DNA of 64,000 nucleotides from Cognatishimia coralii (GTDB lineage Bacteria; Pseudomonadota; Alphaproteobacteria; Rhodobacterales; Rhodobacteraceae): assembly GCF_037478305.1 (NCBI RefSeq), contig NZ_JBBGAZ010000001.1, positions 992,001-1,056,000 on the forward strand, read 5' to 3'. How positions within the stretch are numbered: position 1 is the first letter of the stretch; every line of letters starts with the position of its first letter. This document shows positions 50,632 through 60,188 of the stretch, one piece after another. Made by a program: the position numbers and the translations under genes. The notes under the pieces were generated by a model. That model was not told where the DNA came from. It searched no databases and saw nothing but the letters and a program-made list of their open reading frames with translations.

Positions 50632-51645
50632 ATGAGCACCGCATTTGAAAAATATCAGAGGCTAGAGGCCTCAGCCCTTTGGCGCGAGTCGCCCAAGGCG
50701 CAGCGTCGTGAGGTCATTATCTCGATCGGGGACGCGAGCCTTTTGATCTCTGACATGCAGGATCGCCCGCTGTCCCATTGGTCTCTGACCGCTGTGGAAC
50801 GCGCCAATCCGGGCAAGACGCCCGCGATTTTCATTCCCGGCGGCGACGATTCAGAGAGCCTGGAGCTTGCAGAAAACGAGGTAGAGATGGTCGAGGCCAT
50901 CGACACCCTGCGCAAAGCCCTGCATCGTGGAAAACCGCGTCCCGGACGTCTTAGGTGGGCGATCCTTTTGGGCAGCGTCGCGGCTTTGGCCGCAGGCCTG
51001 ACCCTTTGGCTGCCAAACGCCTTGCGCAGCCATGTTGTTGGGCTTGTGCCGGAACTGAACCGCGTGGTGATCGGCCATGATGTGATTGGGCATCTGCAAC
51101 GCACGACGGGCGCGGTCTGTCACTCGGACCTTGGCGATCAAGCGCTGAAGAAACTAGCGCAAGCCATTGACGTGTCTGAAATTCTCGTCGTTCCGGGGGG
51201 CGTGAAATCCACAGCCTCTTTACCGGGTACAGCCCTGGTCGTTGGGCGCAGTATCGTCGAAGACTTTGACGACCCGGCCGCCGCTATAGGGTTCATGCTG
51301 GCCGAGGCCAAATTCGCCGAAGAAAACGATCCTTTGGAACGCATCCTAGAATTTGGCGGGGTGACCGAGAGCTTCCGTCTTCTCACCTCGGGCCAATTAG
51401 CCCCCGAGACCCTGTCAGCCTACGCCGAACATCTGGCGATCACGCCTGCCGGCAAAGCCTCAGATACGGCGCTGATCGAAGGATTTTCAGAGCTTGGCCT
51501 CTCGGCCAGCCCCTACGCCTATGCACTTGATATATCTGGGGAAACCACGCTCAATCTGATCGAAGCCGATGCGGTCATCACCCAAAGCGCGCCAATCCTA
51601 ACGGATGGCGAATGGGTCGCCTTGCAGGATATCTGCGCGACTTAG
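50632..51645 (+). CDS. conserved hypothetical protein with one membrane segment
   Basis: 337 residues. Residues 1-100 look like a cytosolic domain (EVIISIGDASLLISDMQDRP, HWSLTAVERANPGKTPAI). A transmembrane helix spans about 108-127 (RWAILLGSVAALAAGLTLWL). The remaining 200 residues would be periplasmic; they are helical and include HSDLGDQALKKLAQAI and VVPGGVKSTASLPG. The latter part recalls the core of M48-type proteases but lacks an HExxH zinc site. Function unknown. Confidence 0.75.
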   Translation: MSTAFEKYQRLEASALWRESPKAQRREVIISIGDASLLISDMQDRPLSHWSLTAVERANPGKTPAIFIPGGDDSESLELAENEVEMVEAIDTLRKALHRGKPRPGRLRWAILLGSVAALAAGLTLWLPNALRSHVVGLVPELNRVVIGHDVIGHLQRTTGAVCHSDLGDQALKKLAQAIDVSEILVVPGGVKSTASLPGTALVVGRSIVEDFDDPAAAIGFMLAEAKFAEENDPLERILEFGGVTESFRLLTSGQLAPETLSAYAEHLAITPAGKASDTALIEGFSELGLSASPYAYALDISGETTLNLIEADAVITQSAPILTDGEWVALQDICAT

Positions 51646-51647
51646 TT

Positions 51648-52814
51648 TTATTTAATGTAAGCGTTGTGAAACCCTGCAGAGCGGGCTTTGCTCAATGCCG
51701 ACTGCGCAGCGGCATGCGAATGAAACGGCCCAGCCAGAACCATCCGCACCTCTTGATAGCCTTGGCGCTGTTTCCCGATCCGCACTGGCAGCCCCATGCT
51801 GCGCACGCGTTTGGCCACACGCTGGGCATCTTCAGAGGACCCATAGGCCGCAACCTGCACATAGGTGTTTGGCGTGATCACCATCGTGTTGCCACCGCCA
51901 TAGCTGCGCGTGCTCATCGTGGTTGTCGTCGAGACCGCACCCGGTTTATGCAGTTCCATCGGGATTTTGCTAGTGTCCCACACCCCGGCCATCGCCTGCT
52001 GGCCGTTGATGGTCTGAACACCGCGGTTCGGGTTCAAGCGATCATCCTTCCAAACCGTGCGGTATCCGGCAGGAGGCTCTACGACCTGCTTGGCTTCTTG
52101 ATGAGACTGATACAGATGCTGGGGGATCACATGCGTATTGCCCGCGACGTGACCCGATTTGACGGTTTGGCCGGGATAGACACCAGCCGTCACAACCATC
52201 TGACCGTTGTGATCCTGATAGCTCGGCATCTTGTAGCCACTGCTTGGGGCGGTGAGGCCTCCATTCAGGGCCTGGGTCTGTGATCCACAGCGCACATTGG
52301 CGGTTGGGTGGCTCAGGTATTGGCGGCTTTGGGCCGAGAGATGCGCGCAGCCGTCTCCGGTATGGGCAACTTGAGGCGCTGGCGCGATAGCGGCTGGCTG
52401 ATGCACGCCCACAGGACGTGCAGGCGCAACACGCGGCGAGGGTTTGCGCACTACTGGCTTTGGTTTTGGCGCAGCAGCAACGGTCACAGGTTTCGGTGCA
52501 GGCGCCGTCGGGGTGATTTCGATAATCTCAGGTTCGTCCACCACGGCAACAGTCGTCGTTCCACCAACGCCGGTTGGCTGCATGCCACAGACAAGCTTGC
52601 GGTCGCGCGTCACCCGCGGCACCCAGCTGGTCGACCCATCCACGCCCGCGCGGATGAACACACAGCCACGGCTGTCTACATATTGATTGCCTTTGAACGA
52701 CGCCGGAGGCACTTCGGCGGGCACGCCGTCATCGCGCAATGAGCGCGCCTCAACAGCTGTGGCCAAGGTCATCGCGGCCAAAAGCGTGTAGGAGAGTGTT
52801 TTTTTGAACTGCAT
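51648..52814 (-). CDS. secreted SPOR-domain protein
   Basis: 388 residues. Signal peptide of about 23 residues (MQFKKTLSYTLLAAMTLATA), a conserved GNQYVDSRGCVFIRAG segment typical of Rhodobacteraceae SPOR proteins, a Pro/Ala-rich middle (EITPTAPAPKPVTVAAAPKP) and a C-terminal SPOR domain (TYVQVAAYGSSEDAQRVAKR, then VRMVLAGPF). SPOR domains bind denuded septal peptidoglycan, so a role at the division site or envelope is likely. Convergent with the gene at 50632, 2 bp apart. Confidence 0.88.
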   Translation of the reverse strand: MQFKKTLSYTLLAAMTLATAVEARSLRDDGVPAEVPPASFKGNQYVDSRGCVFIRAGVDGSTSWVPRVTRDRKLVCGMQPTGVGGTTTVAVVDEPEIIEITPTAPAPKPVTVAAAPKPKPVVRKPSPRVAPARPVGVHQPAAIAPAPQVAHTGDGCAHLSAQSRQYLSHPTANVRCGSQTQALNGGLTAPSSGYKMPSYQDHNGQMVVTAGVYPGQTVKSGHVAGNTHVIPQHLYQSHQEAKQVVEPPAGYRTVWKDDRLNPNRGVQTINGQQAMAGVWDTSKIPMELHKPGAVSTTTTMSTRSYGGGNTMVITPNTYVQVAAYGSSEDAQRVAKRVRSMGLPVRIGKQRQGYQEVRMVLAGPFHSHAAAQSALSKARSAGFHNAYIK

Positions 52815-52904
52815 CGTGCCCCCACAAGATATGGGGACACTTTAGACGCAAAACCCTAAATGAGTAAAGCTCTACTAGAGGGCTTCACGAAAAACTTAGG
52901 TCGC

Positions 52905-53537
52905 CTATTTGGTGCCAAACATGCGGTCTCCCGCATCGCCAAGACCGGGCACGATATAGCCTTTTTCATTGAGGCAATCGTCCAAAGACGCCGTGACAAT
53001 CGGCACGTCCGGATGCGCCTCTTTCATGCGCGCGACGCCTTCGGGCGCGGCCAAAAGGCAGAGGAAGCGGATATTGGTCGCGCCGGCCTTCTTGAGCATA
53101 TCAATCGCAGCGACCGAAGAATTGCCGGTCGCGAGCATTGGATCCACGGCGATTACCAAGCGTTTGTCCATCTCGGACGGGACTTTGAAATAGTACTCAA
53201 CCGGCTCCAAGGTCTCTTCGTCGCGATAAAGACCCACAAAGCCAACCCGCGCTGAGGGAATCAGATCTAGCATGCCATCCAGCAAGCCATTGCCCGCTCG
53301 CAAAATCGACACAAGCGCCAGTTTGCGGCCCGCCAAGACAGGCGCATCCATCTCTTGCATAGGGGTTTCGATCTTGCGCATCTCGATTGGCAAGGGGCGC
53401 GTGACCTCATAGGCCAACAGTTGGCTGATCTCGCGCAAAAGCTGGCGGAACTCAGAGGTCGAGGTCTCTTTCCTGCGCATCAGAGTGAGTTTGTGCTGAA
53501 CCAGCGGGTGATCGACGACGGTCAGATGATCGTTCAT
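52905..53537 (-). CDS. upp: uracil phosphoribosyltransferase
   Basis: 210 residues. Salvages uracil to UMP with PRPP. PRPP loop in VIAVDPMLATGNSSVAAIDM, and uracil-binding C-terminus GYIVPGLGDAGDRMFGTK, both diagnostic. Last of five coupled salvage genes; its ATG overlaps the add stop (ATGA). Confidence 0.97.
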   Translation of the reverse strand: MNDHLTVVDHPLVQHKLTLMRRKETSTSEFRQLLREISQLLAYEVTRPLPIEMRKIETPMQEMDAPVLAGRKLALVSILRAGNGLLDGMLDLIPSARVGFVGLYRDEETLEPVEYYFKVPSEMDKRLVIAVDPMLATGNSSVAAIDMLKKAGATNIRFLCLLAAPEGVARMKEAHPDVPIVTASLDDCLNEKGYIVPGLGDAGDRMFGTK

Positions 53538-54520
53538 GCGGCCTCCAGGCGTTTGAGGATTGTGGCGCGGGTGTCTTCGTCACAGAAGGCCGCGCGCGCG
53601 GCTGTTTGGTTGATTTCGGCGAACACCTCAGCGTCCCAGCCATGGGCGGCAGCGAGCATGTCGTATTCGCGGCGCATGGTGGTGCCAAAGAACGGCGGGT
53701 CGTCGGTCGAGACGGTCACTTTGACACCGGCGGCGCGTAGTTTCTGGATCGGGTGGGCTGCGAAATCCTTGTAGAGACCGAGGACGACGTTGGAGCCAGG
53801 GCAGACCTCGAGCGTGATGTCACGCGCCACGATTTCTTGCACCAGTTTGGGGTCTTCGATGGCGCGCACACCGTGGCCGATGCGCTCGACATTCAGGTCG
53901 CGAATGGCTTCCCAGACGCTTTCCGGTCCGCCGAATTCCCCGGCGTGGGTGGTCAGTTTGAGGCCAGCTTCGCGTGCCATATCAAAGGAATAGGCGAAAT
54001 CGCCCTGATGGCCTTTGCCTTCGTCCCCGCCCATGCCAAAGCCAACGACCCAGTCGCCTGCGGTTTCGGCAGCACAAAGGGCTGTGCGTTTGGCAATCTC
54101 TGGGCCTTCGTGGCGGATACAGGTGACAACACCGCGCAGGGTGATGCCATGGGTGGTTTCGGCGCGGTCGGCTGCCTCTTGGATGGCGTGTAGATACTCG
54201 CGCCACGCCGCCAGATCGCCACAGCCGCAGAACTCGGGAGAGAGGAAACTTTCCACGTAAACCACGCCGTTTGCCGCGCATTCTTCAAGCACGGCGGAGG
54301 TCAAGCGCCCAAAATCCTCGGGTGTTTGCAAGACCGCAGTCGCCGCCTCATATGTGCGCAGGAAATTCACGAAATCGGTGAATTTATAATTGCCCTGATC
54401 GTCAAAGACGCCGGTCAAATCGACCTTCTTTTCATGCGCCAACTGACGCACAAAGGCAGGCGGAGCAGCCCCCTCGTGATGCAAATGCAATTCGACTTTT
54501 GGCAGGTCAGCGACGCTCAT
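53534..54520 (-). CDS. add: adenosine deaminase
   Basis: 328 residues. Deaminates adenosine to inosine. Zinc/active-site motifs: KVELHLHHEGAAPPAFVRQL (the usual HLDG reads HHEG), LKLTTHAGEFGGPESV (catalytic Glu), ERIGHGVRAIED and VSTDDPPFFG with the Asp pair. Because the first motif departs from the standard adenosine-deaminase form, adenine deaminase or a related activity is possible. ATGA overlaps on both sides tie it to deoB and upp. Confidence 0.9.
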   Translation of the reverse strand: MSVADLPKVELHLHHEGAAPPAFVRQLAHEKKVDLTGVFDDQGNYKFTDFVNFLRTYEAATAVLQTPEDFGRLTSAVLEECAANGVVYVESFLSPEFCGCGDLAAWREYLHAIQEAADRAETTHGITLRGVVTCIRHEGPEIAKRTALCAAETAGDWVVGFGMGGDEGKGHQGDFAYSFDMAREAGLKLTTHAGEFGGPESVWEAIRDLNVERIGHGVRAIEDPKLVQEIVARDITLEVCPGSNVVLGLYKDFAAHPIQKLRAAGVKVTVSTDDPPFFGTTMRREYDMLAAAHGWDAEVFAEINQTAARAAFCDEDTRATILKRLEAA

Positions 54521-55728
54521 AGAAAACTCCGTCCGGGCCCTTGGGAAGGGATATTAAGGTGATGCGCGACAGTGGCGGCCACATCAGCAAAGGCAATATG
54601 CCCCGCCGAGCCCTGCCCCACACCATAACACAGAACAGGCACGCATTCACGGGTATGGTCGGTGCCGCTCCAGCTGGGGTCATTGCCGTGGTCCGCGGTT
54701 AGGATCAAGAGATCCCCCTCTCGCATTTTGGGAAGCAGTTTGGCGATTTCGCCGTCAAACCACTCCAGCGCGCGGGCATAGCCTGAGATATCGCGACGGT
54801 GGCCATAGAGGCTGTCGAATTCGACAAAATTCGCGAAGGTTAGGCTGCCGTCCACAGCTTCTTCAGCAAGGCGATTCAAATGGGTCATGAGCGCTTTGTC
54901 ATCGCCCTTGTGGACCTCATCTATGCCCTGCATCGAAAAGATATCTCCTATCTTTCCAATGGCATAGACGTGGCGACCTGCATCCTGAACCCAATTGGTC
55001 AGGATCGGCTCGGGCGGCGTGATCGCATAATCCTTGCGGTTGGTGGTGCGGGTGAAACCGACCTTGGCGTCTCCCTTGAAGGGACGCGCGATGACCCGGC
55101 CAACCTTCATTTCGTGCAGCATCGGAGCGATGGTCTCGCAGAAGGCGTAAAGGCGGCTTAGGCCAAAGGTATCCTCGTGGGCGGCGACCTGAAACACACT
55201 GTCCGCCGAAGTGTAACAGATCGGAAAACCCGTTTGCATATGCAAGGCGCCAAGCTCTTGAATGATCTGTGTGCCTGGGGCGTGGCAATTGCCAAGGATA
55301 CCGTCCACACCGCCGATCTCGGTGATCTGATCCACCAATGGCTTGTCAAATGCGGGCCGCGCATCAGGGAAGTAGTGCCAATCCCATGGCACTGGCAGAC
55401 CTGCCAGTTCCCAATGCCCCGACGGTGTATCCTTACCCATTGAGGCCTCATGGGCGACAGCCCAGAACCCAGTCACGTGCGCGTCAAATCCAGGGAGCAC
55501 GTCCTCTGAGGACGCGCGCACCGCCGCCCCTATGCCCAAGCTCTCTAGCGTGGGCAGCCGCACCGGTCCGTCCCGTCCCTCATTGGCGCGCCCTTCCGCA
55601 CAGGCCTGCACGATATGGGCGACGGTATTGGCACCCGTGTCGGGCCGGTCCTGGTTGAAAAAGCGATCTGCGTCCCTCGCACCACCAATCCCAACGCTGT
55701 CCATCACCACCAAAAACACTCGGCTCAT
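54517..55728 (-). CDS. deoB: phosphopentomutase
   Basis: 403 residues. Converts (deoxy)ribose-1-phosphate to the 5-phosphate. Metal-ligand motifs of the alkaline-phosphatase fold: VMDSVGIGGARDADRF at the start, the phosphorylated Thr region MGKDTPSGHWELAGL, and LTADHGNDPSWSGTDHTREC. Overlaps deoA and add by 4 bp each. Confidence 0.97.
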   Translation of the reverse strand: MSRVFLVVMDSVGIGGARDADRFFNQDRPDTGANTVAHIVQACAEGRANEGRDGPVRLPTLESLGIGAAVRASSEDVLPGFDAHVTGFWAVAHEASMGKDTPSGHWELAGLPVPWDWHYFPDARPAFDKPLVDQITEIGGVDGILGNCHAPGTQIIQELGALHMQTGFPICYTSADSVFQVAAHEDTFGLSRLYAFCETIAPMLHEMKVGRVIARPFKGDAKVGFTRTTNRKDYAITPPEPILTNWVQDAGRHVYAIGKIGDIFSMQGIDEVHKGDDKALMTHLNRLAEEAVDGSLTFANFVEFDSLYGHRRDISGYARALEWFDGEIAKLLPKMREGDLLILTADHGNDPSWSGTDHTRECVPVLCYGVGQGSAGHIAFADVAATVAHHLNIPSQGPGRSFL

Positions 55729-57032
55729 GCGCCGATCCTTTCATGGATGAGCGGTGGAATGTCAGGAGCCGTTTCGCTGATCGTGATGGCCGCGAGCACC
55801 TGCCGTACCGCGCGATCAGCCGCATCCTCGCGCGCCGCGTGGATGCGCAGCAGCGGCTGGCCCTTGCTCACTTTTGCGCCCAATTCGACCACGTCAGACA
55901 GGCCAACGGCAGGGTTCACCACATCGCTTTCCACCTGACGCCCACCCCCAAGGCCGATCACCGCGAGGCCCAGCGCTTCGCCGTCAAAGCTTGCGATAAA
56001 TCCTGCTTTGGGTGCCGGAACTTCGCGGATTACAGAGGCCTCGGGTAGGAACCGCCGCCAGTTTTCGGTGAAGGCCACAGGGCCGCCCTGCGCATAGATC
56101 ATCTTGCCAAACGCCTCGGCCGCGCGCCCGCTTGAGACAGCCTCAACGATCATCGCAACGCCAGTTTCCACGTCTTTGGCCAAGCCAGCATTGTCCAGCA
56201 GAACGCCACCAAGCGCTGCAGACAACTCGAGCAATCGCCCGCCCTGCCCGTCGCACAGAACCCGCATCACCTCGGCGATTTCCAAGGCATTCCCCAGAGA
56301 CGGCGCAAGCGGCGCGCTCATGTCGGAAATCACGGCTGTCGCCGGGCATCCCGCCAAATCCGCTGTCTGGACAAGCGAACTTGCAAGGGCGCGGGCCTCA
56401 TCAGGGGATTTCATCAAGGCGCCCGATCCAAGCTTTACATCAAGCACGAGATGCTCAAGCCCCGCCGCAAGTTTCTTGGACAGGATCGAGGCGGTGATCA
56501 GATCGAGGCTCTCTACCGTCGCCGTCACATCCCGCACCGCATAAAGGCGTTTATCCGCGGGCGCGATATTTGCAGAGGCGCTTACAATGGCTGCGCCAGC
56601 CTCTTTCACGACCCGCCGAAATGCATCCTCGTCTAGGTCGACCCGCAAGCCCGGGATGGCCTCCAACTTGTCGAGCGTTCCGCCGGTATGCCCCAGGCCG
56701 CGACCCGAGATCATAGGAATATAAGCCCCGCAAGCCGCCAAAGCAGGTGCAAGGACCAAGGACACACAATCTCCGATCCCGCCCGTAGAGTGTTTGTCCA
56801 CCACAGGCCCAGGCAAATCCCAGCTTAGACAATCGCCACTGTCGCGCATCGCTACGGTCAAATCGGACCGTGCCTGAGCCCCAAGCCCATTGAGGCAGAC
56901 CGCCATTGCAAAAGCACCCGCCTGCGCATCACTCACAGACTGGTCAGACAGCCCGACCGCGAACCATGCAAGTTCCTCGGCCGTTGGCACCTCGCCCATG
57001 CGTAGTTTCGCGATGATCGCGCGGGCGTCCAT
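55725..57032 (-). CDS. deoA: thymidine phosphorylase
   Basis: 435 residues. Splits thymidine or deoxyuridine with phosphate to base and deoxyribose-1-phosphate. Phosphate-binding KHSTGGIGDCVSLVLAP, SGRGLGHTGGTLDKLEAIPG (the standard signature), and the C-terminal pyrimidine-nucleoside-phosphorylase domain. TAATG junction with cdd upstream and ATGA with deoB downstream. Confidence 0.96.
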   Translation of the reverse strand: MDARAIIAKLRMGEVPTAEELAWFAVGLSDQSVSDAQAGAFAMAVCLNGLGAQARSDLTVAMRDSGDCLSWDLPGPVVDKHSTGGIGDCVSLVLAPALAACGAYIPMISGRGLGHTGGTLDKLEAIPGLRVDLDEDAFRRVVKEAGAAIVSASANIAPADKRLYAVRDVTATVESLDLITASILSKKLAAGLEHLVLDVKLGSGALMKSPDEARALASSLVQTADLAGCPATAVISDMSAPLAPSLGNALEIAEVMRVLCDGQGGRLLELSAALGGVLLDNAGLAKDVETGVAMIVEAVSSGRAAEAFGKMIYAQGGPVAFTENWRRFLPEASVIREVPAPKAGFIASFDGEALGLAVIGLGGGRQVESDVVNPAVGLSDVVELGAKVSKGQPLLRIHAAREDAADRAVRQVLAAITISETAPDIPPLIHERIGA

Positions 57033-57424
57033 TAGGGTTTCTCGAGGTATTCGTCGGAAAACACGCCGGGTATTAGTTCCGCGATGGTGGTTTTCTGCTC
57101 TATCCCGCCAAGCGTCGCCATCGTAACCACCACATCACCTGCGCCAAATTCAGACAGTTTCTGGCGGCAGCCGCCGCAAGGTGACACCGGCAAAGGCGCA
57201 TCCGCGACCACATAGACTTCGGTCAGCTTGGTTTGCCCCGCGGCCACCATCGCCGCGATTGCTCCGGCTTCGGCGCAGGTGCCTTCTGGATAAGCCGCAT
57301 TTTCTACGTTGCAGCCGACATAGACTTCTCCGTCAGCGCCCCGAATGGCGGCCCCGACTTTGAAGTTCGAATAAGGCGCATAGGCCATTTCACGCACAAC
57401 CAATGCCTGATCTTTCATGCTCAT
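57032..57424 (-). CDS. cdd: cytidine deaminase
   Basis: 130 residues, the short tetrameric type. Deaminates cytidine and deoxycytidine to the uridines used by deoA. Zinc site: Cys in VGCNVENAAYPEGTCAEAGA (with catalytic Glu) and CGGC in PVSPCGGCRQKLSEF. The position usually Arg after CAE is Ala here. ATG 57424 follows CAGGAG. First gene of the nucleoside operon. Confidence 0.95.
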   Translation of the reverse strand: MSMKDQALVVREMAYAPYSNFKVGAAIRGADGEVYVGCNVENAAYPEGTCAEAGAIAAMVAAGQTKLTEVYVVADAPLPVSPCGGCRQKLSEFGAGDVVVTMATLGGIEQKTTIAELIPGVFSDEYLEKP

Positions 57425-57721
57425 TCCCTGTCTCCTGTGAAGCCCGCCCAAATTTGACGATTCGACGCAATTCTTAGGTTATTGATCTGCCACTTTGCCA
57501 AAAGCCGCGAGCTAGGCCAAGCTCTGGCAAGACTACACGCTGAAAATTTTGACCGACAGATAAAATTTATGTTTGATTTGTTTGGAAATACAGAAGCACC
57601 TCAACCCGTGACTTGGCTGATGAATGGCTAAGCTCGCGAAAAAATCGCACGCGACCATGAGCCGCTATTCACATGTTAAAAATTATAGTTTAACGCTAAA
57701 CAAAATTCTCAAGGGGCCCAG
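57425..57721. promoter_or_regulatory. divergent promoter region of cdd operon and maeB
   Basis: 297 bp without a gene, AT-rich from 57545. A short dyad gttta-acgc-taaac (57688-57701) lies 20 bp before the maeB start and could be an operator. I could not assign -35/-10 boxes with confidence, nor a DeoR-type site for the salvage genes. Confidence 0.4.
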
Positions 57722-60001
57722 ATGTCAGACAACTCTTCAGATTCCCAACGCCAAGCCGCGCTCGACTATCACGAGTTTCCAAAGCCCGGAAAACTGGAGA
57801 TCCGCGCGACAAAGCCCTTATCCACCGGACGCGACTTGTCTCGTGCCTATTCTCCGGGCGTGGCCGAGGCCTGCATTGAAATCAAAGACGACCCCGCCAA
57901 CGCCGCCCGTTATACGGCGCGCAGTAACCTTGTGGCTGTGGTGTCTAATGGCTCTGCGGTTCTAGGGCTGGGCAATATCGGCGCGCTGGCCAGCAAGCCC
58001 GTGATGGAGGGCAAAGCGGTCCTTTTTAAGAAATTTGCGGATATCGACTGTTTTGACATTGAAGTCGATGAAACCGACCCTGAGAAACTGGCCGACATCG
58101 TCTGTGCGCTCGAACCCAGCTTTGGCGCGGTGAACCTTGAAGACATCAAGGCACCTGATTGCTTTATCGTGGAAAAAATCTGCCGCGAGCGGATGAACAT
58201 TCCTGTTTTCCACGACGATCAGCACGGGACCGCCATCGTTGTTGGGGCGGCTGCCACAAATGCATTGCGGGTCGCGGATAAGGCCTTCGCAGACATCAAG
58301 ATCGTCTCTACAGGCGGTGGCGCGGCGGGGATTGCCTGCCTGAACATGCTGGTAAAGCTGGGCGTCAAACGCGAGAACATCTGGCTCTGCGACATCCACG
58401 GGCTGGTTTATGAAGGCCGCACCGAGGACATGAACCCTCAAAAGGCGGCCTTCGCACAAAAGAGCGATCTGCGCACGCTGGATGACGTGATAGAAGAGGC
58501 GGATCTGTTCCTTGGCTTGTCCGGTCCGAACGTCCTGAAACCTGCGATGGTTGAGAAAATGGCCGAACGCCCGATCATTTTCGCCTTGGCCAACCCGACA
58601 CCGGAAATCATGCCGGACGCGGCACGAAAGGTAGCACCCGACGCGATCATCGCGACGGGACGCAGCGATTTTCCTAATCAGGTCAATAACGTCCTCTGCT
58701 TCCCCTTCATCTTCCGTGGAGCGCTCGACGTCGGCGCCACCGAGATCAACGACGCCATGAAAATCGCGTGCGTCGAGGGCATCGCCGAACTGGCGCGGGA
58801 GACCACCTCGGCCGAGGCCGCGGCTGCGTATAAAGGGGAACAGCTGACATTTGGGGCGGATTATTTGATCCCCAAACCGTTTGATCCCCGTTTGGTTGCA
58901 ATTGTCTCGGGTGCCGTGGCGCAGGCTGCGATGGAAAGCGGAGTCGCAACGCGGCCTCTGCGCGACCTTGAGGCCTATAAGCAAAAGCTTAATCAATCCG
59001 TGTTTAAGTCTGCCCTCTTGATGCGACCGGTCTATGAGGCGGCACGTGTGGCGTCTCGTCGGATCGTTTTTGCCGAGGGTGAAGACGAACGCGTCTTACG
59101 CGCGGCGCAGGCCATGCTCGAGGAAACCACGGAACAACCAATCCTGATCGGCCGTCCTGATGTGGTGACCGCGCGGGCCGAACGCGCCGGATTGAAAATT
59201 CGCCCCGGTGTGGATTTTGACCTGGTGAACCCGGAAAATGACCCTCGGTATCGTGATTACTGGCAATCCTATCATAAGCTGATGGAGCGTCGCGGCATCA
59301 CGCCGGATCTGGCGCGAGCAATTATGCGCACCAACACCACCGCCATCGGCGCGATCATGGTGCATCGTGGCGAGGCCGACAGCCTGATCTGCGGCACCTT
59401 TGGCGAATACCGCTGGCATTTGAACTATGTCGAGCAGGTCCTCGGCGGTGGCACCTATCGGTCCGATGGCGCGCTCTCGTTGATGATCCTCGAAGACGGC
59501 CCTCTGTTTATCGCAGACACACACATCCGCTATGCGCCGACACCCGAAGAAATCGCGCGCTCCGTCGTTGGCGCGGCACGCCACGTCCGTCGCTTTGGGC
59601 TGGACCCACAAATCGCGTTGTGTGGTCAAAGCCAGTTCGGCAATTCCGATTGCGACAGCGGCATCCGCTTGCGCGCAGCAATGGAGATCCTCGGCCGTGA
59701 GTACCGCGATTTCACCTATGACGGCGAAATGAACATCGAGACCGCGCTGGACCCAGAATTGCGTCAGCGGGTGTTCCCAAGCTCTAAACTGAACGGCCCT
59801 GCCAATGCATTGATCTTTGCCAATGCGGATGCGGCCAGCGGCGTGCGCAATATCCTGAAAATGCGCGCAAGTGGCCTTGAAGTCGGACCAATCCTGATGG
59901 GCATGGGCAACCGCGCCCATATCGTCAGCCCGTCCATCACAGCCCGAGGTCTTTTGAATATGGCCGCCATCGCCGGCACCCCTGTCGCGCACTATAGCTA
60001 G
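57722..60001 (+). CDS. maeB: NADP-dependent malic enzyme with phosphotransacetylase-like domain
   Basis: 759 residues. Residues 1 to about 430 are the malic enzyme (RDLSRAYSPGVAEACIEIKD, VFHDDQHGTAIVVGAAATNA, VSTGGGAAGIACLNMLVKLG for NADP). Residues about 435-759 resemble phosphotransacetylase but act as an acetyl-CoA-sensing regulatory domain in this family. Makes pyruvate and NADPH from malate. ATG 57722 is behind AAGGGG. Confidence 0.95.
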   Translation: MSDNSSDSQRQAALDYHEFPKPGKLEIRATKPLSTGRDLSRAYSPGVAEACIEIKDDPANAARYTARSNLVAVVSNGSAVLGLGNIGALASKPVMEGKAVLFKKFADIDCFDIEVDETDPEKLADIVCALEPSFGAVNLEDIKAPDCFIVEKICRERMNIPVFHDDQHGTAIVVGAAATNALRVADKAFADIKIVSTGGGAAGIACLNMLVKLGVKRENIWLCDIHGLVYEGRTEDMNPQKAAFAQKSDLRTLDDVIEEADLFLGLSGPNVLKPAMVEKMAERPIIFALANPTPEIMPDAARKVAPDAIIATGRSDFPNQVNNVLCFPFIFRGALDVGATEINDAMKIACVEGIAELARETTSAEAAAAYKGEQLTFGADYLIPKPFDPRLVAIVSGAVAQAAMESGVATRPLRDLEAYKQKLNQSVFKSALLMRPVYEAARVASRRIVFAEGEDERVLRAAQAMLEETTEQPILIGRPDVVTARAERAGLKIRPGVDFDLVNPENDPRYRDYWQSYHKLMERRGITPDLARAIMRTNTTAIGAIMVHRGEADSLICGTFGEYRWHLNYVEQVLGGGTYRSDGALSLMILEDGPLFIADTHIRYAPTPEEIARSVVGAARHVRRFGLDPQIALCGQSQFGNSDCDSGIRLRAAMEILGREYRDFTYDGEMNIETALDPELRQRVFPSSKLNGPANALIFANADAASGVRNILKMRASGLEVGPILMGMGNRAHIVSPSITARGLLNMAAIAGTPVAHYS

Positions 60002-60024
60002 GCCTGTAAATTTGCCCAGACTTT

Positions 60025-60084
60025 GCAAACTCGCCTCAAAACCCTGAATCAGAGGCGAGTTTGCAGGGGTTTGCTTGCAAACCC
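60025..60084 (+). terminator. two successive hairpins after maeB
   Basis: First hairpin: 13-bp perfect stem, gcaaactcgcctc (60025-60037) with gaggcgagtttgc (60052-60064). Second: gggttt/aaaccc (60067-60072/60079-60084), loop gcttgc. Both share the word gcaaac/gtttgc. The first lies 24 bp after the maeB stop and probably ends its transcript, though no T-run follows directly. Confidence 0.6.
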
Positions 60085-60188
60085 TATTCAAAATTGCAAA
60101 TTTCTTAACTCAATTTACCCAAGCTGACGTCGCGAGACTTTACGGCTTTTGATCCCCCTGTCTATGGTGCGCGCAAGGAGGATTTGTC

